NCBI RefSeq assembly: GCF_007431345.1 | Contig: NZ_CP041730.1 | Coordinates: 310,001 to 374,000, forward strand | Direction: 5' to 3' | Source of the DNA: Chitinimonas arctica | Lineage (GTDB): Bacteria > Pseudomonadota > Gammaproteobacteria > Burkholderiales > Chitinimonadaceae | Length of the DNA: 64,000 bases | Program-made: the position numbers and the translations under genes | Part shown: positions 57,023 through 64,000 of the stretch, one piece after another | Layout of the letters: each line of letters opens with the position of its first letter | Numbering within the stretch: the first letter of the stretch is position 1 | The notes under the pieces: model-generated | Database searches by the model: none | The model's input: the letters and a program-made list of their open reading frames with translations, nothing else | Told to the model about the DNA's origin: nothing

Positions 57023-57610
57023 TCAGCCTGCCTGCACGCCAATGTGATAGACACCCCAAGGACTCAAGGCAAAGCGCTCTTTCAGGGGTTTGCCGGCCAG
57101 TTCGGGAATCCGGTCCGCGTCATAGACCGCCCAGAGCGGGCCGAGCCCACCCAGCGGCAGCGGCAGTCCGTCGCGTTCGGTGGCGAGGATAAAGTCGTAC
57201 TGCTTGATCTGGGCCGGTGTCACCACCACGGCATAGCCATCGATCGCCTGGAGCAATATGCGCACCCCGTCATCCGGTACCCCAGCCACCTTCAGTACCT
57301 GGCTGAGGCGTGGTCCCCGCAGGATGTGCGGCTTGCCGTCGTATTCCAATGTGGGCTTGATGGTCACGGCAGGCAAGGCAGTCAACATCGCATAGTCGAA
57401 GCTGTACGCGCGCTCGAAGCTGACCTTGTGTTTACCGAGCATCTGGTCGAAAGCCGGATCGAAGGCCGGCCGGTTGCTTTTGCCCACGGCGCCGGTCAAG
57501 GTCAGTAATACTGGACCGCCTGGGGTCTTGGACGGCTTGGCCGCATGGCCAGGCAAAGCCGCGGCACCGAGGCCCAAGGCGGCGGTGGAGAGGAATTGGC
57601 GTTTATTCAT
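57023..57610 (-). CDS. Exported molybdopterin-binding-domain (sulfite-oxidase-like) protein
   Basis: 195 aa. N-terminus MNKRQFLSTAALGLGAAALPGHAA resembles a signal peptide of Tat-like layout, but only one Arg is present where twin Arg would be expected. Residues about 35-170 fit the oxidoreductase molybdopterin-binding domain seen as a stand-alone periplasmic protein (LTLTGAVGK, RGPRLSQVLKVAGVPDDGVRILLQAIDGYAV, LPLGGLGPLWAVYD). Such short proteins often lack the Mo-coordinating Cys and are of unknown function; no suitable Cys is visible here. Downstream hairpin at 56966. Confidence 0.75.
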   Translation of the reverse strand: MNKRQFLSTAALGLGAAALPGHAAKPSKTPGGPVLLTLTGAVGKSNRPAFDPAFDQMLGKHKVSFERAYSFDYAMLTALPAVTIKPTLEYDGKPHILRGPRLSQVLKVAGVPDDGVRILLQAIDGYAVVVTPAQIKQYDFILATERDGLPLPLGGLGPLWAVYDADRIPELAGKPLKERFALSPWGVYHIGVQAG

Positions 57611-57625
57611 TGCAGTGCTTTCTAG

Positions 57626-57958
57626 TTAGGGCGACAAGGGAATACGGGCAAAACGTCCGTCTGGTGGCGTGAGCTGCCTATAAGGCTCACCTACCGATAA
57701 CGAGTTCATTTCCAAGCCTATCCGCCAGGAAGGGCGGGCCAAAACGGTTCCATCCCTACCTTTGCGCGGTGCAATCTCGATAGCCCGCTTATCGGCAAAC
57801 CGCCCACCCTCCCCTAAATGAAGGATGTCGAAGCCAAGCTCATCTGCTAGATCGGAAAGGCATATGGTACGGGTAAATCCATATAAATATAAGCGGCATT
57901 GCAGCGCGCGGACAATGGGGGACGAAATCGATTCGTAGGAGGCATGAAATGGATGCAA
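57626..57958 (-). CDS. Small uncertain ORF upstream of the molybdopterin-domain gene
   Basis: 110 aa with protein-like composition (TICLSDLADELGFDILHLGEG, then a basic stretch and a PPDGRF end), but no family is recognised and its start overlaps the divergent start at 57949. No Shine-Dalgarno before ATG 57958. It could be the 3' remnant of a longer gene or not coding. If it is not a gene, 57611-57948 is a 338-nt gap in which nothing else is evident. Confidence 0.3.
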   Translation of the reverse strand: MHPFHASYESISSPIVRALQCRLYLYGFTRTICLSDLADELGFDILHLGEGGRFADKRAIEIAPRKGRDGTVLARPSWRIGLEMNSLSVGEPYRQLTPPDGRFARIPLSP

Positions 57959-59298
57959 GCCAAATAGAAGGCATAGGCAAGCTATCCGATATGGCGAAGG
58001 CGAATGGGCCGTTCTTCTTCGCCGTATTGATGATAATCATTTCCATCTGGGCAATGACGAAACTGATTACCCTGACGAAAGGCAAACCTACCCTTATCGC
58101 CGTACATTATGCCGTGATGACATTTTGCGTCATTACCTTGATCGGTGGATTCCTTGTCTCCTGGCGAGCAAGTAGCTGGTGGTTTGCCGCGCAAGATGTT
58201 CCATTTGGACGTTATGCGACAATCTTGCGTATTCCCGACGATATCAGCGTCTGGTCCGACGCGGCCGAACTTTATCAAAAGCGTGTAGACAGCAAGGATA
58301 CGCGGTCGCACTCGATAAAACTGGCCATCCTTTCGAAAGCACCATGCCAGGACGCCGGCCGATTGATCATTCAGTTGCACCGCGCCGGCATGAAACAGCC
58401 GGATATTTTCCCGATCGAATGTAATTCGCTCGATAGCAGCTGGCCCGACAAGACCAGTTTTAATTTCGATGTCGATATCAAATCCGGCAATCTCGTTTTG
58501 ATCAGCAATAGCAAATCGACGAAAATCGCGACCAATCCCTTGCTGCCCCTTGCCTTCGCTGACGAGCCTGAAATCCAGTTTACGATTCAATCCAATACGC
58601 AACGCAATTACGCACCCGTAAGCAGTGTCGATCAGGTCAAGGCACTGGCGAGAACGCTCCAGAGCGAACAAGCCAAGCCCGGTGAAAAAGTCGATGCAAT
58701 CAACCAGTTGGGCGGCGCGCCGCTGCTGGCGAGCAAGATGACCAGCCCTGGTTTGAACGCCGGTCTGTCCGAACCACTGTATGCCACCTTGCTCGATCTG
58801 CAACGGCATAGCGACAAGCAATTGGCGACGAAGGCCAGGCAATTGACCGCACGGCTGCCCATTGCGAAAGACCTGGCCAAATTGGCCAAGTCCTCGGATG
58901 CGCGTGACATGGCTATGCTCAAAACGATTGCCGCTAGCACTTCCCAGCAAGATCGCGCCTTATTCAAGGATCCTGGCGATTTTGACGCCATCCTGAATCG
59001 CGGAAGCAAGGGCACGCCCGCTTCCGGCGAAACGCCACCCATACCGACTTATACCAGGGAAGGCGATCGATTTTTCATACGCGCCAGCTGGGACAACAAG
59101 GACGAGGCCATGGTCGGCTGCGTGGGCAAGGCCTTTTTCGAGCTCTGGGGAGGAACGAGCTTGGCGCAACAAGTCGAACTGGCCCGTACGGTGAGAACCC
59201 GCATGGTCTTTTATACCAAAGCCTGGGCAATCAGCATGCACGACCGACTCCGGCAATGCCAAGCCAAGGTCGCTTATGTCACCGGCTATACGCAATAA
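57949..59298 (+). CDS. Hypothetical membrane protein with long C-terminal domain
   Basis: 449 aa. Two transmembrane helices near the N-terminus (about residues 20-40, FFFAVLMIIISIWAM, and 52-72, AVMTFCVITLIGGFLVSW), so residues from about 75 on lie on one side of the membrane, probably the periplasm. The C-terminal part is mixed alpha/beta and helical, without recognised motifs; two Cys near 130 and 155 and two more near the end might pair. AGGAGG 7 nt before ATG 57949 is the strongest ribosome-binding site in this stretch. Single gene. Function unknown. Confidence 0.75.
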   Translation: MDASQIEGIGKLSDMAKANGPFFFAVLMIIISIWAMTKLITLTKGKPTLIAVHYAVMTFCVITLIGGFLVSWRASSWWFAAQDVPFGRYATILRIPDDISVWSDAAELYQKRVDSKDTRSHSIKLAILSKAPCQDAGRLIIQLHRAGMKQPDIFPIECNSLDSSWPDKTSFNFDVDIKSGNLVLISNSKSTKIATNPLLPLAFADEPEIQFTIQSNTQRNYAPVSSVDQVKALARTLQSEQAKPGEKVDAINQLGGAPLLASKMTSPGLNAGLSEPLYATLLDLQRHSDKQLATKARQLTARLPIAKDLAKLAKSSDARDMAMLKTIAASTSQQDRALFKDPGDFDAILNRGSKGTPASGETPPIPTYTREGDRFFIRASWDNKDEAMVGCVGKAFFELWGGTSLAQQVELARTVRTRMVFYTKAWAISMHDRLRQCQAKVAYVTGYTQ

Positions 59299-59357
59299 AA
59301 CACCAGGTGGCGCTAAGGCGTCCCATGAAAGTCGGCACTGGCGGTCTCAGCAGCAAA

Positions 59358-59930
59358 TCATCCATCCGACCGCACAGCGAACCTATCGAGCAGGTCCTGT
59401 ACATCCGTAATGCTTGCGTATTCGCCCGCAAGGTTCGCCAGCGCCATCGCATGCACCTCAGCCGGATGGCGATGCACGCCGGCATAGTCAGTTTGGGCAA
59501 AAGCAAAGGTGGCATCAGCTACCACCTGCGTTTCAAAACCCAAATTCCCGGCGGTACGAGCACTGGCTTCCACCGAGTTATTTGTACTGACGCCGACGAT
59601 GACGAGGCGTGAAATATCCCGAACCCGGAGCCAGCGTTCCAGACCGGAGTGAATAAAGGCATCGGGTACATTCTTCTCCAGCACATGCTCCGATGGCAAG
59701 GGCATGAGCGATTCCTGAAATTCGACGCCGGCCTGGCCCGGCCAGAACGGTGAACCTGGCGTTCGGGAAATGTGGCGAACATGCACGACAGGTGCGGCAA
59801 CCCGACGCCAGGCTTGTAGCAACCGGGCGATGTTGTGCTCTGCCTCCGGATTGTTACGGGCGCCAGCGGCCTGGGTTGCCATGCCCTTTTGCATATCGAT
59901 GATGAGTAAAGCTGGAATATTTGTTTGCAC
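59358..59930 (-). CDS. Isochorismatase-fold hydrolase
   Basis: 190 aa, isochorismatase/cysteine-hydrolase superfamily. The catalytic Asp is in ALLIIDMQKGM and the Lys in VLEKNVPDAF. At the usual nucleophile position the sequence is STNNSVEASARTAGNLGF, with Ser instead of Cys, a subgroup seen in isochorismatase-like proteins without amidase chemistry. Start GTG 59930 is preceded by AGGAAGG; the frame upstream to 60059 is not homologous. Substrate not predictable. It follows a decayed RTX fragment on the same strand. Confidence 0.82.
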   Translation of the reverse strand: MQTNIPALLIIDMQKGMATQAAGARNNPEAEHNIARLLQAWRRVAAPVVHVRHISRTPGSPFWPGQAGVEFQESLMPLPSEHVLEKNVPDAFIHSGLERWLRVRDISRLVIVGVSTNNSVEASARTAGNLGFETQVVADATFAFAQTDYAGVHRHPAEVHAMALANLAGEYASITDVQDLLDRFAVRSDG

Positions 59931-59998
59931 CGCCAACCTTCCTGGCCAAGCCACTAAAATATTATGGGCAGCCGCAGGCCAGTCCCTTGACCGAGAAG

Positions 59999-60193
59999 TT
60001 AGCACCCACTCGGTGCAGAAGGCGACTCCGACAGAATGGGTTGCCAGGACTTGAACCACTCAGTGGCTTCGGACTCCTGGCCGTCGCCGCGGTTGAAGAC
60101 ATAGCTGTTGTCACTCCTGGCCACCGTCGAGCGGTCATTACCGCCGCCCGTGAGTGCATTATGGGCGCTATTGCCGATCAGCGGGTTGGCCAA
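59999..60193 (-). pseudogene. Remnant of an RTX/hemolysin-type calcium-binding repeat region
   Basis: About 64 codons contain a degraded RTX signature: NPLIGNSAHNALTGGGNDR followed by SYVFNRGDGQE. Intact RTX proteins read GNxxxNxLxGGAGND and YVFxRGDGQD at these positions. There is no start or longer frame on either side. Probably the tail of a deleted RTX exoprotein gene. Confidence 0.55.
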
Positions 60194-60226
60194 TGCGTCG
60201 CCTTAGGCGGCCAGACGAATGAAAAC

Positions 60227-60604
60227 TCAGGTGTCGGCCGCGTATTCACCCGCGATGGGTGGGCCGCATTTGTTGGCGGCGTACCCCATCTGAATTGCAT
60301 TCAAAATCGATTGAATTGCCCATTCCAACTCATCTTGATTGCACCAGTATTCTTCAATATGGCCATGAATCTTATAGTGGGAAATATTGAACCCATCTTC
60401 GACGTCGTTAAACCAGAGGACGAAATCACCAATCAAACCAACGACCCAGAATCCTCCGCCCTCGTCACCCCACGGTGTTTGCTGCCACTTGGATGGCAAG
60501 ATCTTGATCCATTCCCACAGGCGGGACTGCTCTGCGTTCATGCGCGATTCCGCAAGAAGGATTTTTTCCCAGATTGCCGTTTCGCTAATCGGTGTCCAGT
60601 CCAT
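60227..60604 (-). CDS. Small Trp-rich protein, immunity-protein-like
   Basis: 125 aa, acidic, unusually rich in Trp (about eight) and Gly, with no signal peptide. The pattern (WGDEGGGFWVVGLIGDFVLWFNDVEDGFNISHY and a final helix EYWCNQDELEWAIQSIL) resembles small immunity proteins of polymorphic toxins, but I cannot name a family. TAGGGG lies upstream of ATG 60604. It sits directly next to an RTX remnant, so it may be an orphan immunity gene left after loss of its toxin. The RTX link is inference from position. Confidence 0.6.
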   Translation of the reverse strand: MDWTPISETAIWEKILLAESRMNAEQSRLWEWIKILPSKWQQTPWGDEGGGFWVVGLIGDFVLWFNDVEDGFNISHYKIHGHIEEYWCNQDELEWAIQSILNAIQMGYAANKCGPPIAGEYAADT

Positions 60605-61039
60605 TTGCTATGCCCCTAACAGCCGCAAAAAAAACAGTAGCTGGCGCTGCGCATCGGCGCAGAAACTATGTGCTGCCATGGGCCACCAGTTTACCAAAGG
60701 CTCAAAGTTAACGCCGAAAGACATGTGGCTGCAGGTGCCGCGCGCCTAGCCTGTGCGCCTATCGCGTAAAGCACGGGCAGTCAGCTGTACTTCGGGGGAT
60801 GCGGTCACCGGACGGGGCCTGTCATTGCGTATGCTCTCAGAGGGTTGGCAATGGGTAGCTGCTGAGAATTAATTAATTCAGTGTCGTGCAGGCAGTGTAC
60901 AAAATCTGCCGATTTATACTTTTGTATAATTGCCGAGTTCCATTCTCTCTGTATAGTCGGCATGGTGGCTGTCTTGGGATGCCAGGGGATGCCAGGGGAT
61001 GCCAATTCAGAATTATTCCATTCCAGAGGGTTGGTCAAT
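60605..61039. other. 435-nt gap upstream of the CSIM-tailed gene
   Basis: No gene supported; an open frame through the second half (from 60881) gives no better start than 61040. It contains a perfect TATAAT (60925-60930) without a good -35, and the triple 10-bp repeat at 60977. Confidence 0.45.
60977..61006 (+). repeat. Three tandem copies of a 10-bp repeat
   Basis: The unit GGGATGCCAG recurs at about 60977, 60987 and 60997 (last copy ends GCCAA). It lies between the TATAAT at 60925 and ATG 61040. Short repeats of non-triplet length in a leader can vary in number by slippage and alter spacing or, if translation begins upstream, frame. Confidence 0.6.
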
Positions 61040-61681
61040 ATGGGCTTTTACTCAAAGAGCGACGTGCGGGCTGGTGATTTGGTTTACGGCTTATGCGATG
61101 AGCGAGCTGAATATTTCAACACAGGCAAGCCATTTCAAAGTCTCCTCTCAGAAAATGGTAAATTTGTAGATGACTTTCGTGTTTTATTCGACGAAGCAGA
61201 TGATACTTCAGAGTATTACAAAGAACTGGTTGATGTCACTTTAACCAGTTTTTTGCGCCATCATGGAAAATACAAGACTGCCCTGGGGAATGTAGATAAT
61301 GAAAATTCTCGAATTCGTCGGAAATGCAAGGGTGGGATTGCTTGGGCCGTAAGTAATAGCCGAACCATTCATTTCGTATTGGATGGTTTGGAAATGCAAG
61401 AAGTTTGTGAGAAAAGTTACATAGGCAATGGCTACGATGAAACCAACGGAGCCCTCCCTAAGAAGCGATCAATAACAGGCGCCGAACTAAGGTGGGTTTA
61501 CAGAAATAGTCATGGCGAAAATGAAGCGCGAAGGAATGATATTGTAAAAAGTGTTCAATTCTGGAAGGATTTCAAGCGCTGTAAGCCGCCATGGGAGGAT
61601 GCTGAATTCAGGCATTATTTTAGTGCTTACAAGCCGCTCCTTCCCGTTGGCAGCAAAAAAAGCGGCTGCAGTATTATGTGA
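61040..61681 (+). CDS. Unknown protein ending in the CaaX motif CSIM
   Basis: 213 aa, AT-rich, not recognised. It starts MGFYSKSDVRAGDLVYGL; AGAGGG lies 9 nt before ATG 61040. The frame is open to 60881, but that part runs through the 10-bp repeats. Middle motifs include GGIAWAVSNSRTIHFVLDGL and SITGAELRWVYRNSHGENEAR. No signal peptide or membrane segment. The end is GSKKSGCSIM: a canonical CaaX farnesylation box with Lys-Lys just upstream, the same tetrapeptide as mammalian prelamin A. Bacteria cannot prenylate proteins, whereas some intracellular bacteria export effectors that hosts prenylate. Second CaaX-ending protein in the window. Confidence 0.72.
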   Translation: MGFYSKSDVRAGDLVYGLCDERAEYFNTGKPFQSLLSENGKFVDDFRVLFDEADDTSEYYKELVDVTLTSFLRHHGKYKTALGNVDNENSRIRRKCKGGIAWAVSNSRTIHFVLDGLEMQEVCEKSYIGNGYDETNGALPKKRSITGAELRWVYRNSHGENEARRNDIVKSVQFWKDFKRCKPPWEDAEFRHYFSAYKPLLPVGSKKSGCSIM

Positions 61682-62203
61682 TTCTCCTGATGGTAGGCGT
61701 GAGATCGGCACCTGGCCAGCGGTTCTGGCTGGGTGCCTTGGCTTGCAGGTACTGCAATTGCTAAGGACGATAGCCCGGGCTATAGCGCAAAGTTCTACAT
61801 TCCTGAGCCGTAGCCAATTTACGATTACAAACGATCGGTCTGAAACCCGCGTAGTTGCTCACTCTCTCCTGCTGACTGGTCAGGAGCAAAACAGAGAATG
61901 GCGGGAAAAAAAATTCTTGAGGGAATAGCAGCGTTTGGTCTTTTAGTCCCATGGTGGGCCCGCAGGCAATCTAGTATCGATTGATTGATACACGGTGCTT
62001 GCCACCGGCATCTACGCTATCGCTTTGACTCAATGTTGGGCCTTACGCTTTGCAACAAGGACGTGAAAATCCCTTTAAAATTTGCCTGCGATTTCGGCAG
62101 ACATGAATTTTTGGTTTGGAGCAGGAATTGGAGCTTGCATGTGGCTTACAGCGCAACGAATCAATGAACTAAAAAGCTAAACTCACAATTGTGAATCAAT
62201 TAC
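61682..62203. other. 522-nt gap with no supported gene
   Basis: AT-rich. Short open frames here lack start signals and protein-like composition. A 12-bp palindrome TCACAATTGTGA lies at 62183-62194, next to the stop of the minus-strand gene. Looks like decayed accessory DNA. Confidence 0.4.
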
Positions 62204-62692
62204 TTAGCTAAATAAAAACTTAAGGCCACACCCTACTTCCTCAATTACCGGGGGAGCATTATTGCAAAGGGTAATTTTCTCCAATTTCCCTGAGGTGGAG
62301 TTATCCAGGAATGCGCTGTACTTACAATCTTCCATTTCCGGAGTATGCCAGATCCCGTCAATGTCTTCCATATAGGGCTTTAAGCACAAAATAACTTTAC
62401 GAAACGCTGGAGATGTCCTTTCAATTAGATCTGACATCTGGGATAAGGTTGTGATTTCAGGAGCCAGTTCAGCGAGTACTAGTTTAAATATTTCATCGCT
62501 GGAATTTGGAATTAGAACAGTACCGTTTATTTTGCGAAATGTGCATACTCTCATGGTATGGAGAAAGACGTCACACTTCCAAGTGGCAAGCCGTCCTGCG
62601 GTGAATCGAACCGACGAATCTAAGTTCACTGGTTCCGCAAAATAAGCCTCTGCAGCCTGCTTTTCTTTCTTTGTCAATTCCAAACTGCTCAT
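62204..62692 (-). CDS. Hypothetical protein in decaying accessory region
   Basis: 162 aa, AT-rich, no family recognised. Mixed alpha/beta composition with seven Cys and no signal peptide or membrane segment. ATG 62692 (MSSLELTKKEKQAAEAYF) is preferred over an upstream start whose extra residues are low-complexity and GC-rich, from different DNA. AGGGACGG about 9 nt upstream may serve as ribosome-binding site. It lies between a gene with a CaaX end and a broken transposase. Function unknown. Confidence 0.55.
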   Translation of the reverse strand: MSSLELTKKEKQAAEAYFAEPVNLDSSVRFTAGRLATWKCDVFLHTMRVCTFRKINGTVLIPNSSDEIFKLVLAELAPEITTLSQMSDLIERTSPAFRKVILCLKPYMEDIDGIWHTPEMEDCKYSAFLDNSTSGKLEKITLCNNAPPVIEEVGCGLKFLFS

Positions 62693-62817
62693 TCGGGAAC
62701 CGTCCCTAACGAATAAAAGGGACTTCCCCGTCCCAGATGAGCGGCGAAGCCGCAACGGCACCGCAATGCCACGATGGAGTTTCCACACTGCGTCGACATC
62801 ATCGAAAGGGAAAGTCC

Positions 62818-63360
62818 ATGATCATTATCACCATCGGGATCGATCTCGCCAAGAACGTTTCGCCTTACACGGCATCGATGAAACCGGCAAGCCGGTACTC
62901 ATCAAACCTAAGGTGCAGCGCGCCGATTTACGTCCCTTGATCGCTCAATTGCCAGCCTGCCCAATCGGCATGGAGGCCTGCTCCGGCACCCACCACTGGG
63001 CCAGGCTGTTCCAGCAGCATGGCCACACCGTCAATCTGATCGCCCCCCAGGTTCGTCACGCCCTACCGGATGAGCGGCAAACGCGGCAAGAACGACGCGC
63101 CGATGCCGCCGCCATCTACGAAGCCGTCACTCGGCCGAAAATTCACTTCGTCCCGATCAATGGATACCTACCAGCAAGCCGTGCTCTGTCTGCACCGTAC
63201 CCGACAGGGCTTCCTGGAAGAGCGCACCGCCAGCTACAACCGCATTCGTGGCCTGTTGGCCGAGTTTGGCATTGTGCTGCCGCAGAAGGTGTCGCAGCTA
63301 CGACGGGAGATACCTGCATATATAGAAGACCTGCCTGCCTGGGCCAATCGAGCAGCCAGT
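62818..63360 (+). pseudogene. IS110-family transposase remnant, frameshifted and truncated
   Basis: Starts MIIITIGIDLAKN, with the first Asp of the DEDD RuvC-like fold, and then continues in other frames: GIDETGKPVLIKPKVQRADL, MEACSGTHHWARLFQQHGH, NLIAPQVR, and after another shift NDAPMPPPSTKP (decayed from the AADAAAI block), then CLHRTRQGFLEERTASYNRIRGLLAEFGI. Similarity stops near 63360, before the transposase_20 half. At least two frameshifts plus 3' truncation. No inverted repeats recognised, as usual for this family. Confidence 0.8.
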
Positions 63361-63743
63361 ACTGGCATGGGCTTGCTTGGCTGCGCCTGTGGCACCATTG
63401 AGGCCGGTTTAAGCCTGTACGACATGAACACTATCTGCGCGCGCTCAAGCGCGCAGGCAGACGTCGATCGATTGGCGTGCAGCCGTTTCCCGAGCCCCAT
63501 CGCATCTCGGTTGAAGAAGTTCACATTAGGTGGGCTTTTTCGTTTCCGTTTTCGGGATATGAGAAGAGGTGGCAGGCACCGTGCTGTGTACGCCTCAACG
63601 CCTTTCCAGTAGCCTTCGCAAGATCCGTGCGGTGGTCGGCCCAAGCGTGCGCGGGCACGGCAGCCTGGGCGATGAAATATTTTCTGGGGCTGCAAATCGG
63701 TTCAACAATTGAAGGCGTCATCACAAACCGTGGTAGGGAAACC

Positions 63744-64000
63744 ATGTTGATCCGAGATAGTGAAACTCACTGTGCTTTGCATAGTACGCCATTACTGCAA
63801 GATGTCGTGCTTATCAAATACGGGTTATACCGCTACGAATCGGAATATCGTACTGCGCATAATACACTATTCCCAAAATCGCATTTTTATATGCTCGGCG
63901 GATGCATGCGAGGTGAGGCGCTATGGCGTACCGTTCGGTATTGCCCGGAATGCCGAGCGCAACACCTGGAATGGTGCACGATGCATGCATGCACTACGGG
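63744..64000 (+). CDS. Unknown gene, 5' part (runs off the window)
   Basis: An open frame from ATG 63744 continues to the window end (85 full codons). TAGGGA lies 6 nt upstream. The visible part includes RYCPECRAQHLEWCTMH, a Cys-x2-Cys ... Cys-x2-His arrangement that could bind zinc and recalls the N-terminal zinc region of TniQ-type transposition proteins. That similarity is weak. Its AT-rich composition fits the accessory context. Confidence 0.4.
   Translation, partial: MLIRDSETHCALHSTPLLQDVVLIKYGLYRYESEYRTAHNTLFPKSHFYMLGGCMRGEALWRTVRYCPECRAQHLEWCTMHACTT

Overview
This window looks like part of a GC-rich betaproteobacterial chromosome. The evidence is the core genes (trmJ, prfB with its programmed frameshift, lysS, mnmC), a PEP-CTERM protein, many large hybrid histidine kinases, and a Pseudomonas-type arginine catabolism locus. 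A Neisseriales or Chitinimonas-like lineage is my guess; the sequence alone does not prove it. Several islands are visibly AT-richer than the core and carry genes I cannot assign to known families.

Layout. 1-538: 3' part of trmJ. 731-3475: three hypothetical genes with Ser/Pro-rich N-termini; two are paralogues, and each of those has a perfect TTCG-N16-TTCG box (hrpII-box form) about 115 nt upstream. 3597-16264 (minus strand): a complete arginine uptake and succinylation locus in the order aotJ-aotQ-aotM-aotO-aotP-argR-aruC-aruF-aruG-aruD-aruB-aruE. Divergent from it, 16852-21615 (plus) encodes the large NAD-dependent glutamate dehydrogenase. The Aot transporter imports arginine, the Aru enzymes convert it to glutamate and succinate, GdhB deaminates the glutamate, and AraC-type ArgR probably switches on all three units through TGTCGC-N8-AA sites that I can see upstream of aotJ and aruC, with a degenerate one upstream of gdhB.

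21698-27320: a tandemly duplicated unit. Each copy holds a plus-strand leucine-rich-repeat (LRR) gene and a convergent minus-strand LRR/helical-repeat gene. In copy 2 the minus gene is itself an internal duplication; in copy 1 it is internally deleted and frameshifted. 27363-37495: a phosphorelay cluster (REC-REC-kinase, MASE1-PAS-hybrid kinase-Hpt, TPR-hybrid kinase-Hpt, REC-HD-GYP). A related two-gene set, MASE4-hybrid kinase plus REC-HD-GYP, lies at 48091-52305.

37556-47724: prfB, lysS, two exported ankyrin-type proteins, a PEP-CTERM protein, mnmC, then an AT-rich two-gene operon. The first protein of that operon starts with an N-myristoylation-type motif and the second ends in a CaaX-type tetrapeptide (CTII). 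52332-59930: TetR regulator, O-methyltransferase, an S9 peptidase gene broken by an in-frame amber codon, an outer-membrane barrel, a molybdopterin-domain protein, a membrane protein and an isochorismatase-fold hydrolase. 59999-64000: a decaying accessory region with an RTX remnant, an immunity-like gene, an unknown protein ending in CSIM (another CaaX box), an orphan gene, a broken IS110-type transposase and a gene running off the end.

The most interesting thread is a possible dispersed set of host-directed effectors: hrpII-type boxes, Ser/Pro-rich N-termini, ribonuclease-inhibitor-type LRRs and eukaryotic lipidation signals on otherwise unrelated unknown proteins. No secretion apparatus genes are present in the window, so this remains a hypothesis.
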